From: Candidatus Staskawiczbacteria bacterium RIFCSPHIGHO2_02_FULL_43_16
Lineage (GTDB): Bacteria > Patescibacteriota > Minisyncoccia > Minisyncoccales > Staskawiczbacteraceae
DNA: 47,298 nt
Reading direction: 5' to 3'
Assembly: GCA_001821935.1 (NCBI GenBank)
Contig: MHOU01000002.1
Span: 58,793 to 106,090, forward strand
The notes below the pieces were generated by a model, which worked only from the letters and a program-made list of their open reading frames with translations, did no database searches and was not told the origin of the DNA. Position numbers and translations under genes: made by a program. This document shows, in pieces, positions 17,001 through 24,146 of the stretch. Numbering within the stretch: the first letter of the stretch is position 1; the number at the start of each line of letters is the position of its first letter.

Positions 17001-17181
17001 TGATGCCGCGGGCGCGGGCTTCTTTGAAAAATTCCACCGCGCCATACATGACGCCGTGGTCCGTTAAGCCAACCGCACCCATGCCAAGTTCTTTGACATA
17101 ATCAACCAGTTGGGGAATTTTTGGCAGGCCATCCAGCAGGGAATAATGGGAATGGGTGTGCAAGTGAACAAATTTTGGCAT
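14005..17181 (-). CDS. dnaE: DNA polymerase III subunit alpha
   Basis: 1058 aa, somewhat shorter than the ~1160 of E. coli. An N-terminal PHP domain (FVHLHTHSHYSLLDGLPKI) is followed by the C-family polymerase core, with RGSAAGSLVCYL and the catalytic PDIDMDF near residue 397. Next come the fingers and HhH region (YGFNKSHSVSYATIAYQTAYLK) and a C-terminal OB fold (VLLGGLITQAKKIITKTGKPM). It is the replicative polymerase. No Shine-Dalgarno; its promoter is back-to-back with that of the 52-aa orphan. Confidence 0.97.
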   Translation of the reverse strand: MPKFVHLHTHSHYSLLDGLPKIPQLVDYVKELGMGAVGLTDHGVMYGAVEFFKEARARGIKPIIGCEVYMAFEGHKDKRPNIDAKSWHMILLCKNQKGYENLVKLVTTAHLEGYYYKPRIDEELLEKHAEGLIGTSACLNGKIPKLLLAGKLDEAETLARHYSKIFGSDSFYLELQYHQNIPEQQVLNKKIIELAQKTGLPLVATNDIHYLRAEDAEAQDVLMLINTGSDPNDPERLTLQGDDFSMLSPAKMAEIFKDTPQALENSQKIADMCDFEFELGKTRLPSFQVPPGKTAESYLTQLCEEGLARKYPHITPEIRERMDYELSIINKTGFAGYILIVHDFTKWALEKRISRNARGSAAGSLVCYLTDITSVDPIKYDLLFERFLNPERISMPDIDMDFTDRRRDEVIKYVGEKYGHDHVAQIITFGTMAARAVVRDVGRALQYPYSYCDTMAKMIPLGMDLTETLEKVAEFKELYKNDPQATKLIDLGLKLEGVARHASTHACGVVISADALDQSVPLQHPPGKEDDSIITQYEMHAIEDLGLLKMDFLGLKNLTIIEDTLARIFVIRGESINIEKIPHDDQKTFKLLQDAITTSVFQLESDGMKRYLKELKPTEFEDIAAMVALYRPGPMQFIPDYIERKHGRQQITYIIPELEPLLKSTQGIMIYQEQLMKLAQVIAGFTLGEADVLRKAVGKKIKALLDAQETKFIDGAVKNGFQKKVAEELWQWILPFAAYGFNKSHSVSYATIAYQTAYLKAHYPVEFMASVLTSEKADVERIALLIEECKKMDIEVLPPNINESLKNFTVVPGQQKIRFGLLAIKNVGENIIDTVALEVKTNGKFTSVSDFIHRVASKDLNKKSMEALIKAGAFDEFAERNQMLQNLEKLLEIARENQKNKSTGQIGLFAGAPAIMKTTEIKMDAAVPAKMLEKLTWEKELLGLYVSSHPLNSFRKLFETRTTAIAKIDKTWVNKKVLLGGLITQAKKIITKTGKPMLFIKFEDLTAKTEVVVFPNLMEKNPVALQENKIVFFAGRVDDRNGEIKIVADDVQEIVQEA

Positions 17182-17203
17182 AATTTTTGCGTTTTGATAA
17201 CCT

Positions 17204-17232
17204 ATTTTACTTTTTATTAAAAACTTTCACAA
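17204..17232 (-). promoter_or_regulatory. Promoter of dnaE
   Basis: Minus strand: TTGTGA, 17 bp, TAAAAT. Its -35 is one base from the -35 of the divergent orphan promoter. Confidence 0.55.
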
Positions 17233-17233
17233 G

Positions 17234-17262
17234 TTGACTTAATTAAGTATTAGTGATATGAT
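17234..17262 (+). promoter_or_regulatory. Promoter of the 52-aa orphan
   Basis: TTGACT, 17 bp, TATGAT. Confidence 0.65.
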
Positions 17263-17313
17263 TAAGGTGCGTCAAAATAGGTGTCAATCTTTTGTATGTA
17301 AAGAGAGGGTGCT

Positions 17314-17472
17314 ATGAAAAATGAAACGATCAGGGGCATTTTAGACAGTGCGCTGGGAGCCGAGGAAAAGGTGGCGCAGCTTCGTGGGCTTCTGGTGGCC
17401 GAAGAGGCGGCTGAAAAGCCAAAGGAAATGACTCACGAAGAAATGATCAAAGAGACGCTGGAGCGTCGTTAG
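17314..17472 (+). CDS. Small acidic hypothetical protein
   Basis: 52 aa, too short for the ORF track: MKNETIRGILDSALGAEEKV..., helical and Glu-rich. It is supported by AGAGAGGG seven bases before the ATG, a good promoter and a strong terminator directly after it. It is a single-gene unit between dnaE and rnhB. Function unknown. Confidence 0.65.
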   Translation: MKNETIRGILDSALGAEEKVAQLRGLLVAEEAAEKPKEMTHEEMIKETLERR

Positions 17473-17497
17473 CCGTCGTAGTTGAAGGGCGAAAGCC

Positions 17498-17532
17498 AAA
17501 CCTTGAAGCGACACACTGCTTCGAGGTTTTTT
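17498..17532 (+). terminator. Terminator of the 52-aa orphan
   Basis: AAACCTTGAAGC and GCTTCGAGGTTT form the stem, followed by T residues. Confidence 0.85.
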
Positions 17533-17561
17533 AATGCGCCAAAATCTGCTACCATATGGTA

Positions 17562-18221
17562 ATGAAACCGAATTTCAACGAAGAAAAAAAGTTATGGAAG
17601 CAGGGGATTGAGTGTGTGGTTGGGTTGGACGAAGCCGGGCGCGGACCGCTGGCCGGCCCGGTGGTGGCAGGTGCGGTTGTGGTTAATTCAAAATTCAAAA
17701 ATCAAAATGCAAAATTACAATTTAAAATTCAAAATTTAAAAATTGACGATTCAAAGAAATTGACGGAAAAACAGCGAGAGGAATGTTATGAATCGTTAAC
17801 CAATCATAAGGATATTACATTTGGCGTTGGCGTTGTTTCGGAAAAGGTGATAGACAAAATAAATATTTTAGAGGCGACGAAATTGGCGATGGCGCGGGCA
17901 TTAAAAAATTTGAGTGCAGCCTCGCCCATAGGCCTACGGCCGAGGGATTTTTTGCTGCTAGACGGCAACTTTAAAGTAAAATCAAAAATTCCGCAAAAAA
18001 GCATTATCAAGGGCGATGCCAAAGTGTTTTCCATTGCCGCCGCCAGTATTATTGCCAAGGTGACGCGCGACCGCCTGATGCAAAAAATGCACACAAAATA
18101 CCCCCATTACGGTTTTAATAAGCACAAAGGTTATGGGACGGCCTTGCATATTAAGAATTTAGAGCAGTTTGGGGCGTGTAAAATACATAGGAAAACCTTT
18201 AGAGGTACAAAACAGAATTAG
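17562..18221 (+). CDS. rnhB: Ribonuclease HII
   Basis: 219 aa from ATG 17562 (ATG 17556 is also possible). RNase HII motifs: GLDEAGRGPLAGPVVAGAVV near residue 22, DDSKKLTEKQRE, FLLLDGNF, and SIAAASIIAKVTRDRLM. It removes RNA from RNA-DNA hybrids. Two in-frame inserts are visible: an AT-rich segment (NSKFKNQNAKLQFKIQNLKI) and the palindromic ASPIGLRPR. A -10-like TACCAT ends seven bases before ATG 17562, suggesting a leaderless message. The last codons lie inside a large inverted repeat. Confidence 0.94.
   Translation: MKPNFNEEKKLWKQGIECVVGLDEAGRGPLAGPVVAGAVVVNSKFKNQNAKLQFKIQNLKIDDSKKLTEKQREECYESLTNHKDITFGVGVVSEKVIDKINILEATKLAMARALKNLSAASPIGLRPRDFLLLDGNFKVKSKIPQKSIIKGDAKVFSIAAASIIAKVTRDRLMQKMHTKYPHYGFNKHKGYGTALHIKNLEQFGACKIHRKTFRGTKQN
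17690..17744 (+). repeat. AT-rich in-frame insert in rnhB
   Basis: Words AAATTCAAAAATCAAAATGC and similar, encoding SKFKNQNAKL. 28 bases (17690-17717) match trmD 25137-25164 with one mismatch. Confidence 0.7.
17921..17944 (+). repeat. Intragenic palindrome, GLRPR family, in rnhB
   Basis: CTCGCCCATAGGCCTACGGC plus CGAG is a near-perfect palindrome, in frame as SPIGLRPR. It is related to gatB 8212-8235. Confidence 0.7.
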
Positions 18222-18472
18222 GGCGTTTTTAGAACCCAAAAAATGAGATGATTTCTAGGCACAGCGAGGAAGCATAGTCTCTGCACTACGCTGACGAAGC
18301 TGTAACGCAGAAATCAGCCATTTTTTGGGTTCCCTCCGGGCGGGCGGATTCAGGCAAGCTTCATCGTTGCTTCGGAACAAACAATACCTCCGGCATTCAA
18401 TTTGTTCCTCGCGCCTTTAATCTTGCCTGAATCCGCTACCGCTAAAAACGCTCTAATTCTGTTTTGTGCCTC
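18203..18472. repeat. 270-bp two-armed inverted-repeat element
   Basis: Outer arms 18203-18233 and 18442-18472 pair over about 30 bp with two or three mismatches. Inside are two further stems: one pairing GAACCCAAAAA with TTTTTGGGTTC, and one pairing GCGGATTCAGGCAAG with CTTGCCTGAATCCGC. Together they make a cross-shaped fold. The left arm covers the last codons and stop of rnhB; the right arm reaches toward the next promoter. Confidence 0.75.
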
Positions 18473-18488
18473 TTGCCCTGTCAGCAGC

Positions 18489-18516
18489 TTGAAATAACTA
18501 TGGTAAGGTATACAAT
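18489..18516 (+). promoter_or_regulatory. Promoter of the 148-aa membrane orphan
   Basis: TTGAAA, 16 bp, TACAAT. Confidence 0.6.
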
Positions 18517-18559
18517 AAAAATAGAACCTTATTTCATCCTTTTTTTGGGAGGGTCAGCC

Positions 18560-19006
18560 ATGTTCCATGATGCAATCAAGTACCTTCGCACCCAGCTCTG
18601 GTTTTGGATGGTCATGCTTTTGGTAATTACTCTGGTGGCGCTTTCAGCCATGGGCCTGGTGCCCTGGTATGCGATCTTTGAAGCACTCGGGGCCTGGCCG
18701 CTTGTCGCAATTGGAGTTTTGGTTATTATTCCTTTTTTTTGGGGAGTGGGCAAAGCGTTCCACTGGTCTTGCCAGGAGGAGAATCCACGGTTAATAGTAT
18801 TCGCCTTAGTTGCGGCGGTTACAGGGGTTTTTGCCGCCACCGGACATTTCAAACTTTTGGAGTGGTGGGTGGTCTGGTTGATATTGGCCGTTCTGGCCGT
18901 GTTGGCCATAACCATCATTGGCGGAGTTTCCCTTTGGCAAGAAGTTTCCCAAAGGAAGCAGCCAAGATCGCACGCTGCTGTAAAAACCAAAAAACCCAGC
19001 GCCTAA
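18560..19006 (+). CDS. Hypothetical membrane protein (four TM segments)
   Basis: 148 aa from ATG 18560, chosen because GGGAGGG lies six bases upstream. Four hydrophobic segments are seen (LWFWMVMLLVITLVALSAMG; WPLVAIGVLVIIPFFWGVG; LIVFALVAAVTGVFAA; WWVVWLILAVLAVLAITIIGG), then a basic tail ending KTKKPSA. Family not recognised. It is an independent unit with promoter and terminator. Confidence 0.75.
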   Translation: MFHDAIKYLRTQLWFWMVMLLVITLVALSAMGLVPWYAIFEALGAWPLVAIGVLVIIPFFWGVGKAFHWSCQEENPRLIVFALVAAVTGVFAATGHFKLLEWWVVWLILAVLAVLAITIIGGVSLWQEVSQRKQPRSHAAVKTKKPSA

Positions 19007-19012
19007 AAGCCG

Positions 19013-19051
19013 AACCCAAAAGTGAAGGGGGTAGCACTTTTGGGTTTTTTT
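19013..19051 (+). terminator. Terminator of the membrane orphan
   Basis: AACCCAAAAGTG pairs with CACTTTTGGGTT, followed by seven T residues. Confidence 0.88.
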
Positions 19052-19104
19052 ATGCATTGCAGCCTCCTATATATTGCAAAAAAGAAAGTTATTTGGTATA
19101 GTAA

Positions 19105-19215
19105 ACCTCAAATAGAATCTTGTATCTTGTATCTGGTAGCTTGAATGGAATTTTGAATACGGAATTTGTGCGTCGTATTCTAGCTTCTAGATACTAGATT
19201 CTAGATTCTCAACAA
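19105..19215. repeat. Low-complexity repeat text before rpmF
   Basis: Short words such as CTTGTATCTTGTATCTGG, AGCTTGAATGGAATTTTGAA and CTAGATACTAGATTCTAG recur, with similar text at 19461-19560, 20690-20770 and 42610-42715. Non-coding; possibly a spreading repeat or slippage-derived filler. Confidence 0.55.
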
Positions 19216-19217
19216 CA

Positions 19218-19460
19218 ATGGCTGTTCCGCGACATAAACATACCCGTTCTTCCGTAGGCCAGCGCCGGATGCATATTTTCATCAATCCGGTGGCTTTAGC
19301 AACCTGCAAAAAATGCGGCCGGGCGGTCAAGCCCCATACCATCTGTTCCAACTGCGGATATTATAAAGGCAAAGAGATGATTAACGTGATGGCAAAATTG
19401 ACCAAAAAAGAAAAGAAAGTGAGGGAAAAGGAAATAAAGGAAGCAGAGAAAAATAACTAG
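19218..19460 (+). CDS. rpmF: 50S ribosomal protein L32
   Basis: 80 aa. It begins [19 protein letters not shown] and has a zinc ribbon [22 protein letters not shown] (two CxxC pairs), then a long basic, Lys/Glu-rich C-terminal extension. A structural protein of the large subunit. No Shine-Dalgarno (leader ends CAACAACA). Confidence 0.95.
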   Translation: MAVPRHKHTRSSVGQRRMHIFINPVALATCKKCGRAVKPHTICSNCGYYKGKEMINVMAKLTKKEKKVREKEIKEAEKNN

Positions 19461-19564
19461 AATTCGGTATCTTGTATTCTGGAGCTGGAATAGAATTGAG
19501 AATGCTGATTCAAAATTCAGTATTCAATTCAAGCTACAAGATACAGAATACAGAATTCAAGCAC
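19461..19564. repeat. Low-complexity repeat text before nusB
   Basis: Same vocabulary as 19105-19215 (TACAAGATACAGAATACAGA, TCAAAATTCAGTATTCAATT). The track ORF runs through it, but it is not conserved NusB sequence. Confidence 0.5.
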
Positions 19565-19990
19565 ATGGCTTCACGGCACTTATCACGTTCAATTGTTATG
19601 CAAAGCCTATACGAATGGGATTTTTATGGTGCCAATGCCGGCGCCCTTGATGCCATTGTTGACCGGAATGTCAAAAATTTCGGGCCCGGTTTGGAAGATT
19701 TGAATTTTGTGAAAAGTTTGGCAGCGGGGGTGGTAAGCCATTTGCAAGACATTGACGCCATTATTGAAAAAGCGGCCCCCGAATGGCCCATTGCCCAAAT
19801 TCCCCTGGTTGATAAGAATGTATTAAGGCTGGGTTTATTTGAACTTTTATATGCTAACAAAGAAGAAGTTCCGCCCAAAGTAGCCATTAATGAAGCCATT
19901 GAATTGGCTAAAAGTTTTTCAGGAACCATTTCCGGCAAGTTCGTTAACGGGGTATTAGGAACCGTGTACAAGCAGTTGGAAGAAAAATAA
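19565..19990 (+). CDS. nusB: Transcription antitermination protein NusB
   Basis: 141 aa from ATG 19565 ([20 protein letters not shown]), the true NusB start; the longer track version translates repeat text. The helical NusB fold ends with the signature [19 protein letters not shown] and [14 protein letters not shown]. It binds boxA RNA with NusE in rRNA antitermination. It ends three bases before rnc. No Shine-Dalgarno. Confidence 0.94.
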   Translation: MASRHLSRSIVMQSLYEWDFYGANAGALDAIVDRNVKNFGPGLEDLNFVKSLAAGVVSHLQDIDAIIEKAAPEWPIAQIPLVDKNVLRLGLFELLYANKEEVPPKVAINEAIELAKSFSGTISGKFVNGVLGTVYKQLEEK

Positions 19991-19993
19991 AAA

Positions 19994-20689
19994 ATGACAG
20001 AATTTTCACTTTTTGAAAAAAAGCTGGGATTGAAATTTGCCAATAAAGATTTGTTGACCCAAGCCTTTGTGCATCGCAGCTACTTAAATGAAAATCCGGA
20101 GTTCGGGCTGGACCAAAATGAACGCCTTGAATTTTTGGGAGACGCGGTGCTGGAACTGGTGATTACGGTTCATTTATACCAAGAATATCCCAATGAAGAC
20201 GAAGGCCAGCTCACCAATTGGCGGGCGGCGCTGGTGAATGCAAAAATGCTGACCACGGTGGCGGAAGAACTGGGCTTTAATGACTTTTTACTTTTAAGCC
20301 GCGGGGAAACCAAAGAATTGGGAAAGGCGCGCCAATACATTTTGGCCAATACGTTTGAAGCATTGATCGGCGCGATTTATTTGGATTCTGGCTATGAACC
20401 GTGTGATGTGTTTATAAAAAAGTATTTGCTCAGCCGCCTGCCGGAAATTATCCAAAGCAAGTCGTATAAAGACGCCAAGTCACATTTCCAGGAAGAGGCT
20501 CAGGAAAAAGCCGGGGTGACACCCATGTATAAGGTCGTCAAAGAATGGGGCCCAGACCATAAAAAAGAATTCACCGTTGCGGTTTTCTTGGGTAAAGAAA
20601 TGGTGGCGGAAGGCAAGGGCTATTCAAAACAGGAAGCAGAAGAAGAAGCAGCAAAGGCCGCGCTCATTGCAAAGCAATGGGCGGCCTAG
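19994..20689 (+). CDS. rnc: Ribonuclease III
   Basis: 231 aa, full length. The RNase III signature NERLEFLGDAVLELV lies around residues 41-55 and the second catalytic acidic site in ANTFEALIGAIYLDSG near residue 115. A C-terminal double-stranded RNA-binding domain starts at about 158 (DAKSHFQEEAQEKAG...YSKQEAEEEAAKAAL). It processes rRNA precursors and long hairpins; the large inverted repeats in this window would be natural substrates if transcribed. Adjacent to nusB. Confidence 0.96.
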   Translation: MTEFSLFEKKLGLKFANKDLLTQAFVHRSYLNENPEFGLDQNERLEFLGDAVLELVITVHLYQEYPNEDEGQLTNWRAALVNAKMLTTVAEELGFNDFLLLSRGETKELGKARQYILANTFEALIGAIYLDSGYEPCDVFIKKYLLSRLPEIIQSKSYKDAKSHFQEEAQEKAGVTPMYKVVKEWGPDHKKEFTVAVFLGKEMVAEGKGYSKQEAEEEAAKAALIAKQWAA

Positions 20690-20776
20690 AATCTGGAATC
20701 CTGTATTTTGTAGTTAGAATACAAGATTCAAAATTCAATTCAAGCTACTAAATACTAAATTCAAAATTCATAAAAA
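20690..20776. repeat. Low-complexity repeat text before rpsP
   Basis: Words TACAAGATTCAAAATTCAAT and CTACTAAATACTAAATTC, the same family as the text before rpmF, nusB and rplL. Confidence 0.5.
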
Positions 20777-21160
20777 ATGCTAACAATACGACTTACAAGA
20801 AAAGGAAAAAAGAACCAGCCGTTTTTCAGGGTGGTGGTGATTGATAAAAGGCGCAGCGCAAAAGGTGGGCGGCCTTCAGAAATTTTAGGCTACGTTGATC
20901 CGCTGACAAAAAGGAAGTCCTTGGAAAAAGACCGGATTTTACATTGGATCAAAATGGGAGCCCAACCTTCGGCTACTGTGCATAATTTATTGGTGGCGGA
21001 AAAAATTATTGACGCGCCTAAAATAAAAAAATTCAGCGTTTCTAAAAAATCTAAAGCCGCCGCCGCAAAGGTAGTGGCAGACGCCGCCGCAGGCGCCGCG
21101 GCGCCCGCGGTTGAGCCAGTAGTCGAAACTCCAACAGAACTCGAAAAACCAGCAACTTAA
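20777..21160 (+). CDS. rpsP: 30S ribosomal protein S16
   Basis: 127 aa. Residues 1-80 are a standard S16 (MLTIRLTRKGKKNQPFFRVVVIDKRR...LGYVDPLTKRKSL). A ~45-residue Ala/Pro/Val-rich tail (AAAAKVVADAAAGAAAP) extends beyond the usual length. It normally heads an operon with khpA, rimM and trmD; here khpA-trmD are separated from it by a 3.2-kb orphan island and rimM is absent from this stretch. Confidence 0.96.
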   Translation: MLTIRLTRKGKKNQPFFRVVVIDKRRSAKGGRPSEILGYVDPLTKRKSLEKDRILHWIKMGAQPSATVHNLLVAEKIIDAPKIKKFSVSKKSKAAAAKVVADAAAGAAAPAVEPVVETPTELEKPAT

Positions 21161-21180
21161 CTATATTCTATTGTGCGACA

Positions 21181-21214
21181 CAAAAAATGCCTCTTGCAAG
21201 AGGCATTTTTTGTG
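21181..21214 (+). terminator. Terminator of rpsP
   Basis: CAAAAAATGCCTCTT pairs with AAGAGGCATTTTTTG, with the T run included in the stem base. Confidence 0.9.
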
Positions 21215-21251
21215 TAAATAGGCTCATTTTCACTAAAAACGCTCAAATGGC

Positions 21252-21280
21252 TTGACAAGCACCCTTGATAGTAGTATAAT
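21252..21280 (+). promoter_or_regulatory. Consensus promoter of the 198-aa orphan
   Basis: Perfect TTGACA, 17-bp spacer, perfect TATAAT. It drives a ~115-nt leader. Confidence 0.88.
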
Positions 21281-21286
21281 TAAAGT

Positions 21287-21402
21287 ATAGAGAATAAGCG
21301 TCAAATTCTCTAGAAGCGTAGCACATTTACTACATTTTGACGCACAAAAATCCCATATGGGCGGTATAATGGTATACCGAAGTCTTCAAAAGGAGATATA
21401 CC
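21287..21402 (+). promoter_or_regulatory. Structured leader of the 198-aa orphan
   Basis: GCGTCAAA (21298) pairs with TTTGACGC (21336), and GGTATA-ATGG-TATACC forms a perfect hairpin just before the ribosome site AAAGGAGATATACC. The role is unknown. Confidence 0.45.
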
Positions 21403-21999
21403 ATGTTGCAGAGCATCAAGACCGTTGACCAGTGGACCGGCAACGAAATTCGGAGCCATGCGAAGCCTGAAGGCGAAGAGAAACGCGTGGCCGCCGGCCT
21501 GAATGCCATCGGCGGACGGTCGCCGGGTAATGTCGTCCAGCACCTCTGGCCGTCCACGAAAATCTCCGGTGCGCCCTCGGGGTACAGCGACTACGACGTC
21601 GTGGTCCCGTTCCTATTCGCCTCGTTTGGCGGATGTTTCGGGCAACGGGCGGCAGCCCTGTTCGGCCACGCGGTGTTCCATGTGACCGGAACTGGGGCGA
21701 TCGAGCCTGAGTCTCGGTACACCCACGACGAGGAGTGGGTCAGAGATCCTATTCTGCTCGTCATGGGCTCGGACGAAGAGTGGCACGCCTATCAGGGTGT
21801 CGTCGTCACCGAGGGAGCGCTCAAAATGGTGGAGGCTGAATTGGCTCGCCGGACCATCATGGGCAATGAGCAGTTCGAGCCCACCGGCCTCGAAATCACT
21901 TTCGAGGATTTGGCAGAAGCGATCTGCCAGATGAAAACCTGGGATGATTGGCGGGCGGCCAAGGAATCCCTGGTCGGCACCGTTGCGGTTGCCAACTAA
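21403..21999 (+). CDS. Hypothetical protein (GC-rich orphan)
   Basis: 198 aa, not recognised, visibly GC-richer than its neighbours. It is a mixed alpha/beta, acidic protein (SGYSDYDVVVPFLFASFGG, GVVVTEGALKMVEAELARR). No signal peptide or metal motif. A perfect promoter and a strong AAAGGAG site nine bases before the ATG support expression. It is the first gene of the island between rpsP and khpA. Confidence 0.75.
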   Translation: MLQSIKTVDQWTGNEIRSHAKPEGEEKRVAAGLNAIGGRSPGNVVQHLWPSTKISGAPSGYSDYDVVVPFLFASFGGCFGQRAAALFGHAVFHVTGTGAIEPESRYTHDEEWVRDPILLVMGSDEEWHAYQGVVVTEGALKMVEAELARRTIMGNEQFEPTGLEITFEDLAEAICQMKTWDDWRAAKESLVGTVAVAN

Positions 22000-22609
22000 A
22001 TAAAATCTCTCCTCCTGGAAAAAATCAGGAAGGGCTCATTCTTCTGGGGTTGTCAGAAGTTGGGTGGTCGGCCGAGCCATCTGTAAAAAACTGAGGCCGT
22101 TAGTTGTTCTTTGTCGTTCTGACCTAGCCGATTAAAAATCAGACGACGTAAAATACCTTAGCTTCGCAAGAAGAAAAGGGAACAAGGCCTTTGAAAGGGA
22201 CGCCAGCACTTTTGCCCGTCCCTCTCCTCTCTGAAATCATAAAAATTTGTGATTTGAGAGAGGGGTGGAAGCAATCTACCTCGGCAGAAGCAAGACCAAT
22301 CGTGCCCGCCATCAATGGAATTTGCGTGCACGTACAAGCCAGGTTATTTAATCTGGCATAGTAGCGAGAGGGGGGCTGGAAAACAATGATTCTTTTCCAG
22401 TTTCCCCTCCCTTTCTTTAAAAGTGTGGTATAGTGGTTTTAAACTTTGAAAGAAGGGTGGGGAGGAATAAGAATGCTTGTAATTTTTTATAATCATTCTT
22501 ATCTCTCTTTATGGGAGATGGTATGGCCAAACTTCACACACGGTTGGCCATATCTTTAATAGAGCATAGCTCTTTGTATGTGTGTAACATTTTTTTCGGA
22601 GGAATTGCC
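22000..22609 (+). other. 610-bp non-coding region with several hairpins
   Basis: No credible ORF. Visible stems: GGCTC/GAGCC around CTTCTG/CAGAAG (22033-22078), GTCGTTCTGA with TCAGACGAC (22113-22147), a CTCTCTGAAATCA / TGATTTGAGAGAG hairpin (22226-22266), a CCCTTTCTTT / AAAGAAGGG pair (22408-22459) enclosing an extended -10-like TGGTATAGT, and TATGGCCAA/TTGGCCATA just before the next gene. It may hold a small RNA, but I cannot assign one. Confidence 0.45.
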
Positions 22610-23440
22610 ATGACGTGGTTTTTCTGGCTTGTGCTGTCGTGCGTTGATGAATTACAGGAAATCGTGGACGAAATTCTGGGTCGCGACTATGCGGAACGGA
22701 AAAAGACTTCGCGGTTTACCCCGATGGCATTCCTGCCACCGCCGCCCGCGCCGCAAGTTCCGGCCAAAGTGGCGGAACCGGTTTTGTATGAAGAGCCAGC
22801 GGTCGTCGAAAAAGTAGTTCTCAGTCAAGAAGATCAAAAGACGATTGCGATTCGCAACATCGAAATCAATGGAGATGTTTTTTGCCCAGACGAGTATTGT
22901 CCTATTGATGTTTCGCCGGCGCCAGCGATGCCCCCTTTCAAAAAGAGGTCCCAGCCTCAGCTCTGGGACGAGGCACTGAACTTGTTGCAGGAGTATATCC
23001 TGGCGCTCAGTGATGGTAGTATCGCCCAAGCTGAGGAGTTGAAAAATCAATTCTTTGTTGCGGGATCGGATGGTTATCGTCTCGTGGTAACCGTAGAGAA
23101 AATCCTGAACAAGGGATTTGATAGCGACCAGGAAGGGATGGTCTTTTTCTGGGATCAAGGGAAAAAGTCTTCGTCGGTTTTGGACGAAGTGCCCCTCGGC
23201 CAGCGCGGGCAAAGCTTCATTTACGCCTTACTCAATAAGGCGAAAAGTGAAGACAGGGAGAAGCCGGTTAAAAATCGCGTCCTGAAACCAATTTCAGTGG
23301 ATCCTGAATCCATTGAACACCTTCTCATTCAGGGGTGGAAAATTCACAAGGAAGTTGGGCGGCAGGTGATTCTCGTCAAGGACGGCAAGTCCGTCACGCG
23401 TTACCGGCCGGAATCGGCTTCCAACAAAAAAAGCGGGTGA
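22610..23440 (+). CDS. Hypothetical protein with hydrophobic N-terminus
   Basis: 276 aa from ATG 22610 (CGGAGGAATTGCC upstream). It begins MTWFFWLVLSCVDELQEIV, a short hydrophobic stretch that could be an anchor or lipoprotein-like signal (Cys 11). A proline-rich linker (FLPPPPAPQVPAKV) follows, then a mixed domain with QLWDEALNLLQEYILALSDG and an end rich in basic residues. Family not recognised. Second gene of the island. Confidence 0.7.
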   Translation: MTWFFWLVLSCVDELQEIVDEILGRDYAERKKTSRFTPMAFLPPPPAPQVPAKVAEPVLYEEPAVVEKVVLSQEDQKTIAIRNIEINGDVFCPDEYCPIDVSPAPAMPPFKKRSQPQLWDEALNLLQEYILALSDGSIAQAEELKNQFFVAGSDGYRLVVTVEKILNKGFDSDQEGMVFFWDQGKKSSSVLDEVPLGQRGQSFIYALLNKAKSEDREKPVKNRVLKPISVDPESIEHLLIQGWKIHKEVGRQVILVKDGKSVTRYRPESASNKKSG

Positions 23441-23457
23441 AAACCCGGACATTGAAG

Positions 23458-23499
23458 GTCTGCGCTGGCGCAACGGTGCCAGCGCAGACCCCTTTCTTT
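23458..23499 (+). terminator. Hairpin terminator after the 276-aa gene
   Basis: GTCTGCGCTGGC pairs perfectly with GCCAGCGCAGAC; the following CCCCTTTCTTT is only moderately T-rich. Confidence 0.7.
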
Positions 23500-23586
23500 C
23501 AAATCATTAGTTGAATAGCGGATATCGATTTAATATCAGATTTTCCCGAATTGAAAAAAAAATTCTTTAGTGATTTGAAAGAAGGG
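23491..23586. repeat. Long-spaced inverted repeat CTTTCAAATCA / TGATTTGAAAG
   Basis: CCTTTCTTTCAAATCA (23491-23506) pairs with TGATTTGAAAGAAGGG (23571-23586), one mismatch, across a 64-bp AT-rich loop. Related pairs lie at 22221-22266, 22404-22462 and 37053-37315, all beside orphan genes. Confidence 0.6.
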
Positions 23587-23732
23587 AGGACTCGTAGTCC
23601 TTGCCCAGTTCATTACACCGTACATGCGTGTGCATGTGCCAAGTCCCAGTGAAGTTTTCTTGTTCCCATGGCAAGAGGCTTCGGAGTTCCGACACACTCC
23701 ACAAAAAAATGTCGCAGAAAAAGGAGTTTACC

Positions 23733-24140
23733 ATGGCGGGATATCTGACCGTATGTTTTCAATGGCCGGGGAACCGTGATTTGTTGGAGGATTCCACGTT
23801 GTGAGAACTCCACGAGGCTCGCCTCAGTCGGAAGTTCCCCGACGCGGAGGATGACTTCTGCTTCGCGCATAAGGAGCAGGTCCTCATTCAAGAGGAGGAA
23901 CTGCCCGACTTTGCGGCCAGGGAAGATCGGGTAGTCCAGCAGGAGACCCGCGGAGAAATGCTCCAGCGGCTTTGCAGGACAACCAGGGTGACGGCACGCC
24001 GCCGAAAGTGCCAGCCGGTGTTTATCCAAACAACCGCGCAAGAGGAGGAGCCAACTCATAAGCCGGTGTTCAATTCCCATACGGAATCGATGGGTATCCG
24101 GCACAAGAGGTGGCACTTCACCCGATATGCAAGGGGATAG
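23733..24140 (+). pseudogene. Orphan gene interrupted by an in-frame TGA
   Basis: AAAGGAGTTTACC precedes ATG 23733, which starts MAGYLTVCFQWPGNRDLLED and reaches TGA at codon 24 (23802-23804). The same frame then stays open for 111 more codons (ELHEARLSRKFPDAEDDF...KRWHFTRYARG) to TAG at 24140. No alternative start lies near the TGA. The simplest reading is a nonsense mutation (GGA to TGA). A hairpin (GAACTCC...GGAAGTTC enclosing GAGG/CCTC) follows the TGA directly, so recoding cannot be fully excluded. Product unknown, rich in Glu and Arg. Confidence 0.6.
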
Positions 24141-24146
24141 AAGGCC

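Noticed and set aside
19105-20776. CRISPR-like short repeats before rpmF, nusB and rpsP
   Set aside because: The repeated words vary in length and have no regular spacers; no cas genes nearby.
21388-21405. AAAGGAGATATACCATG looks like the T7/pET ribosome site, suggesting vector contamination
   Set aside because: The promoter, leader and coding sequence around it are not vector sequence, and the neighbours are ordinary genes; chance match to a good SD.
23802-23804. UGA read as glycine, as in Gracilibacteria/Absconditabacteria
   Set aside because: dut, thrS, the 276-aa gene and the RT all end properly at UGA, so it is a stop in this genome.
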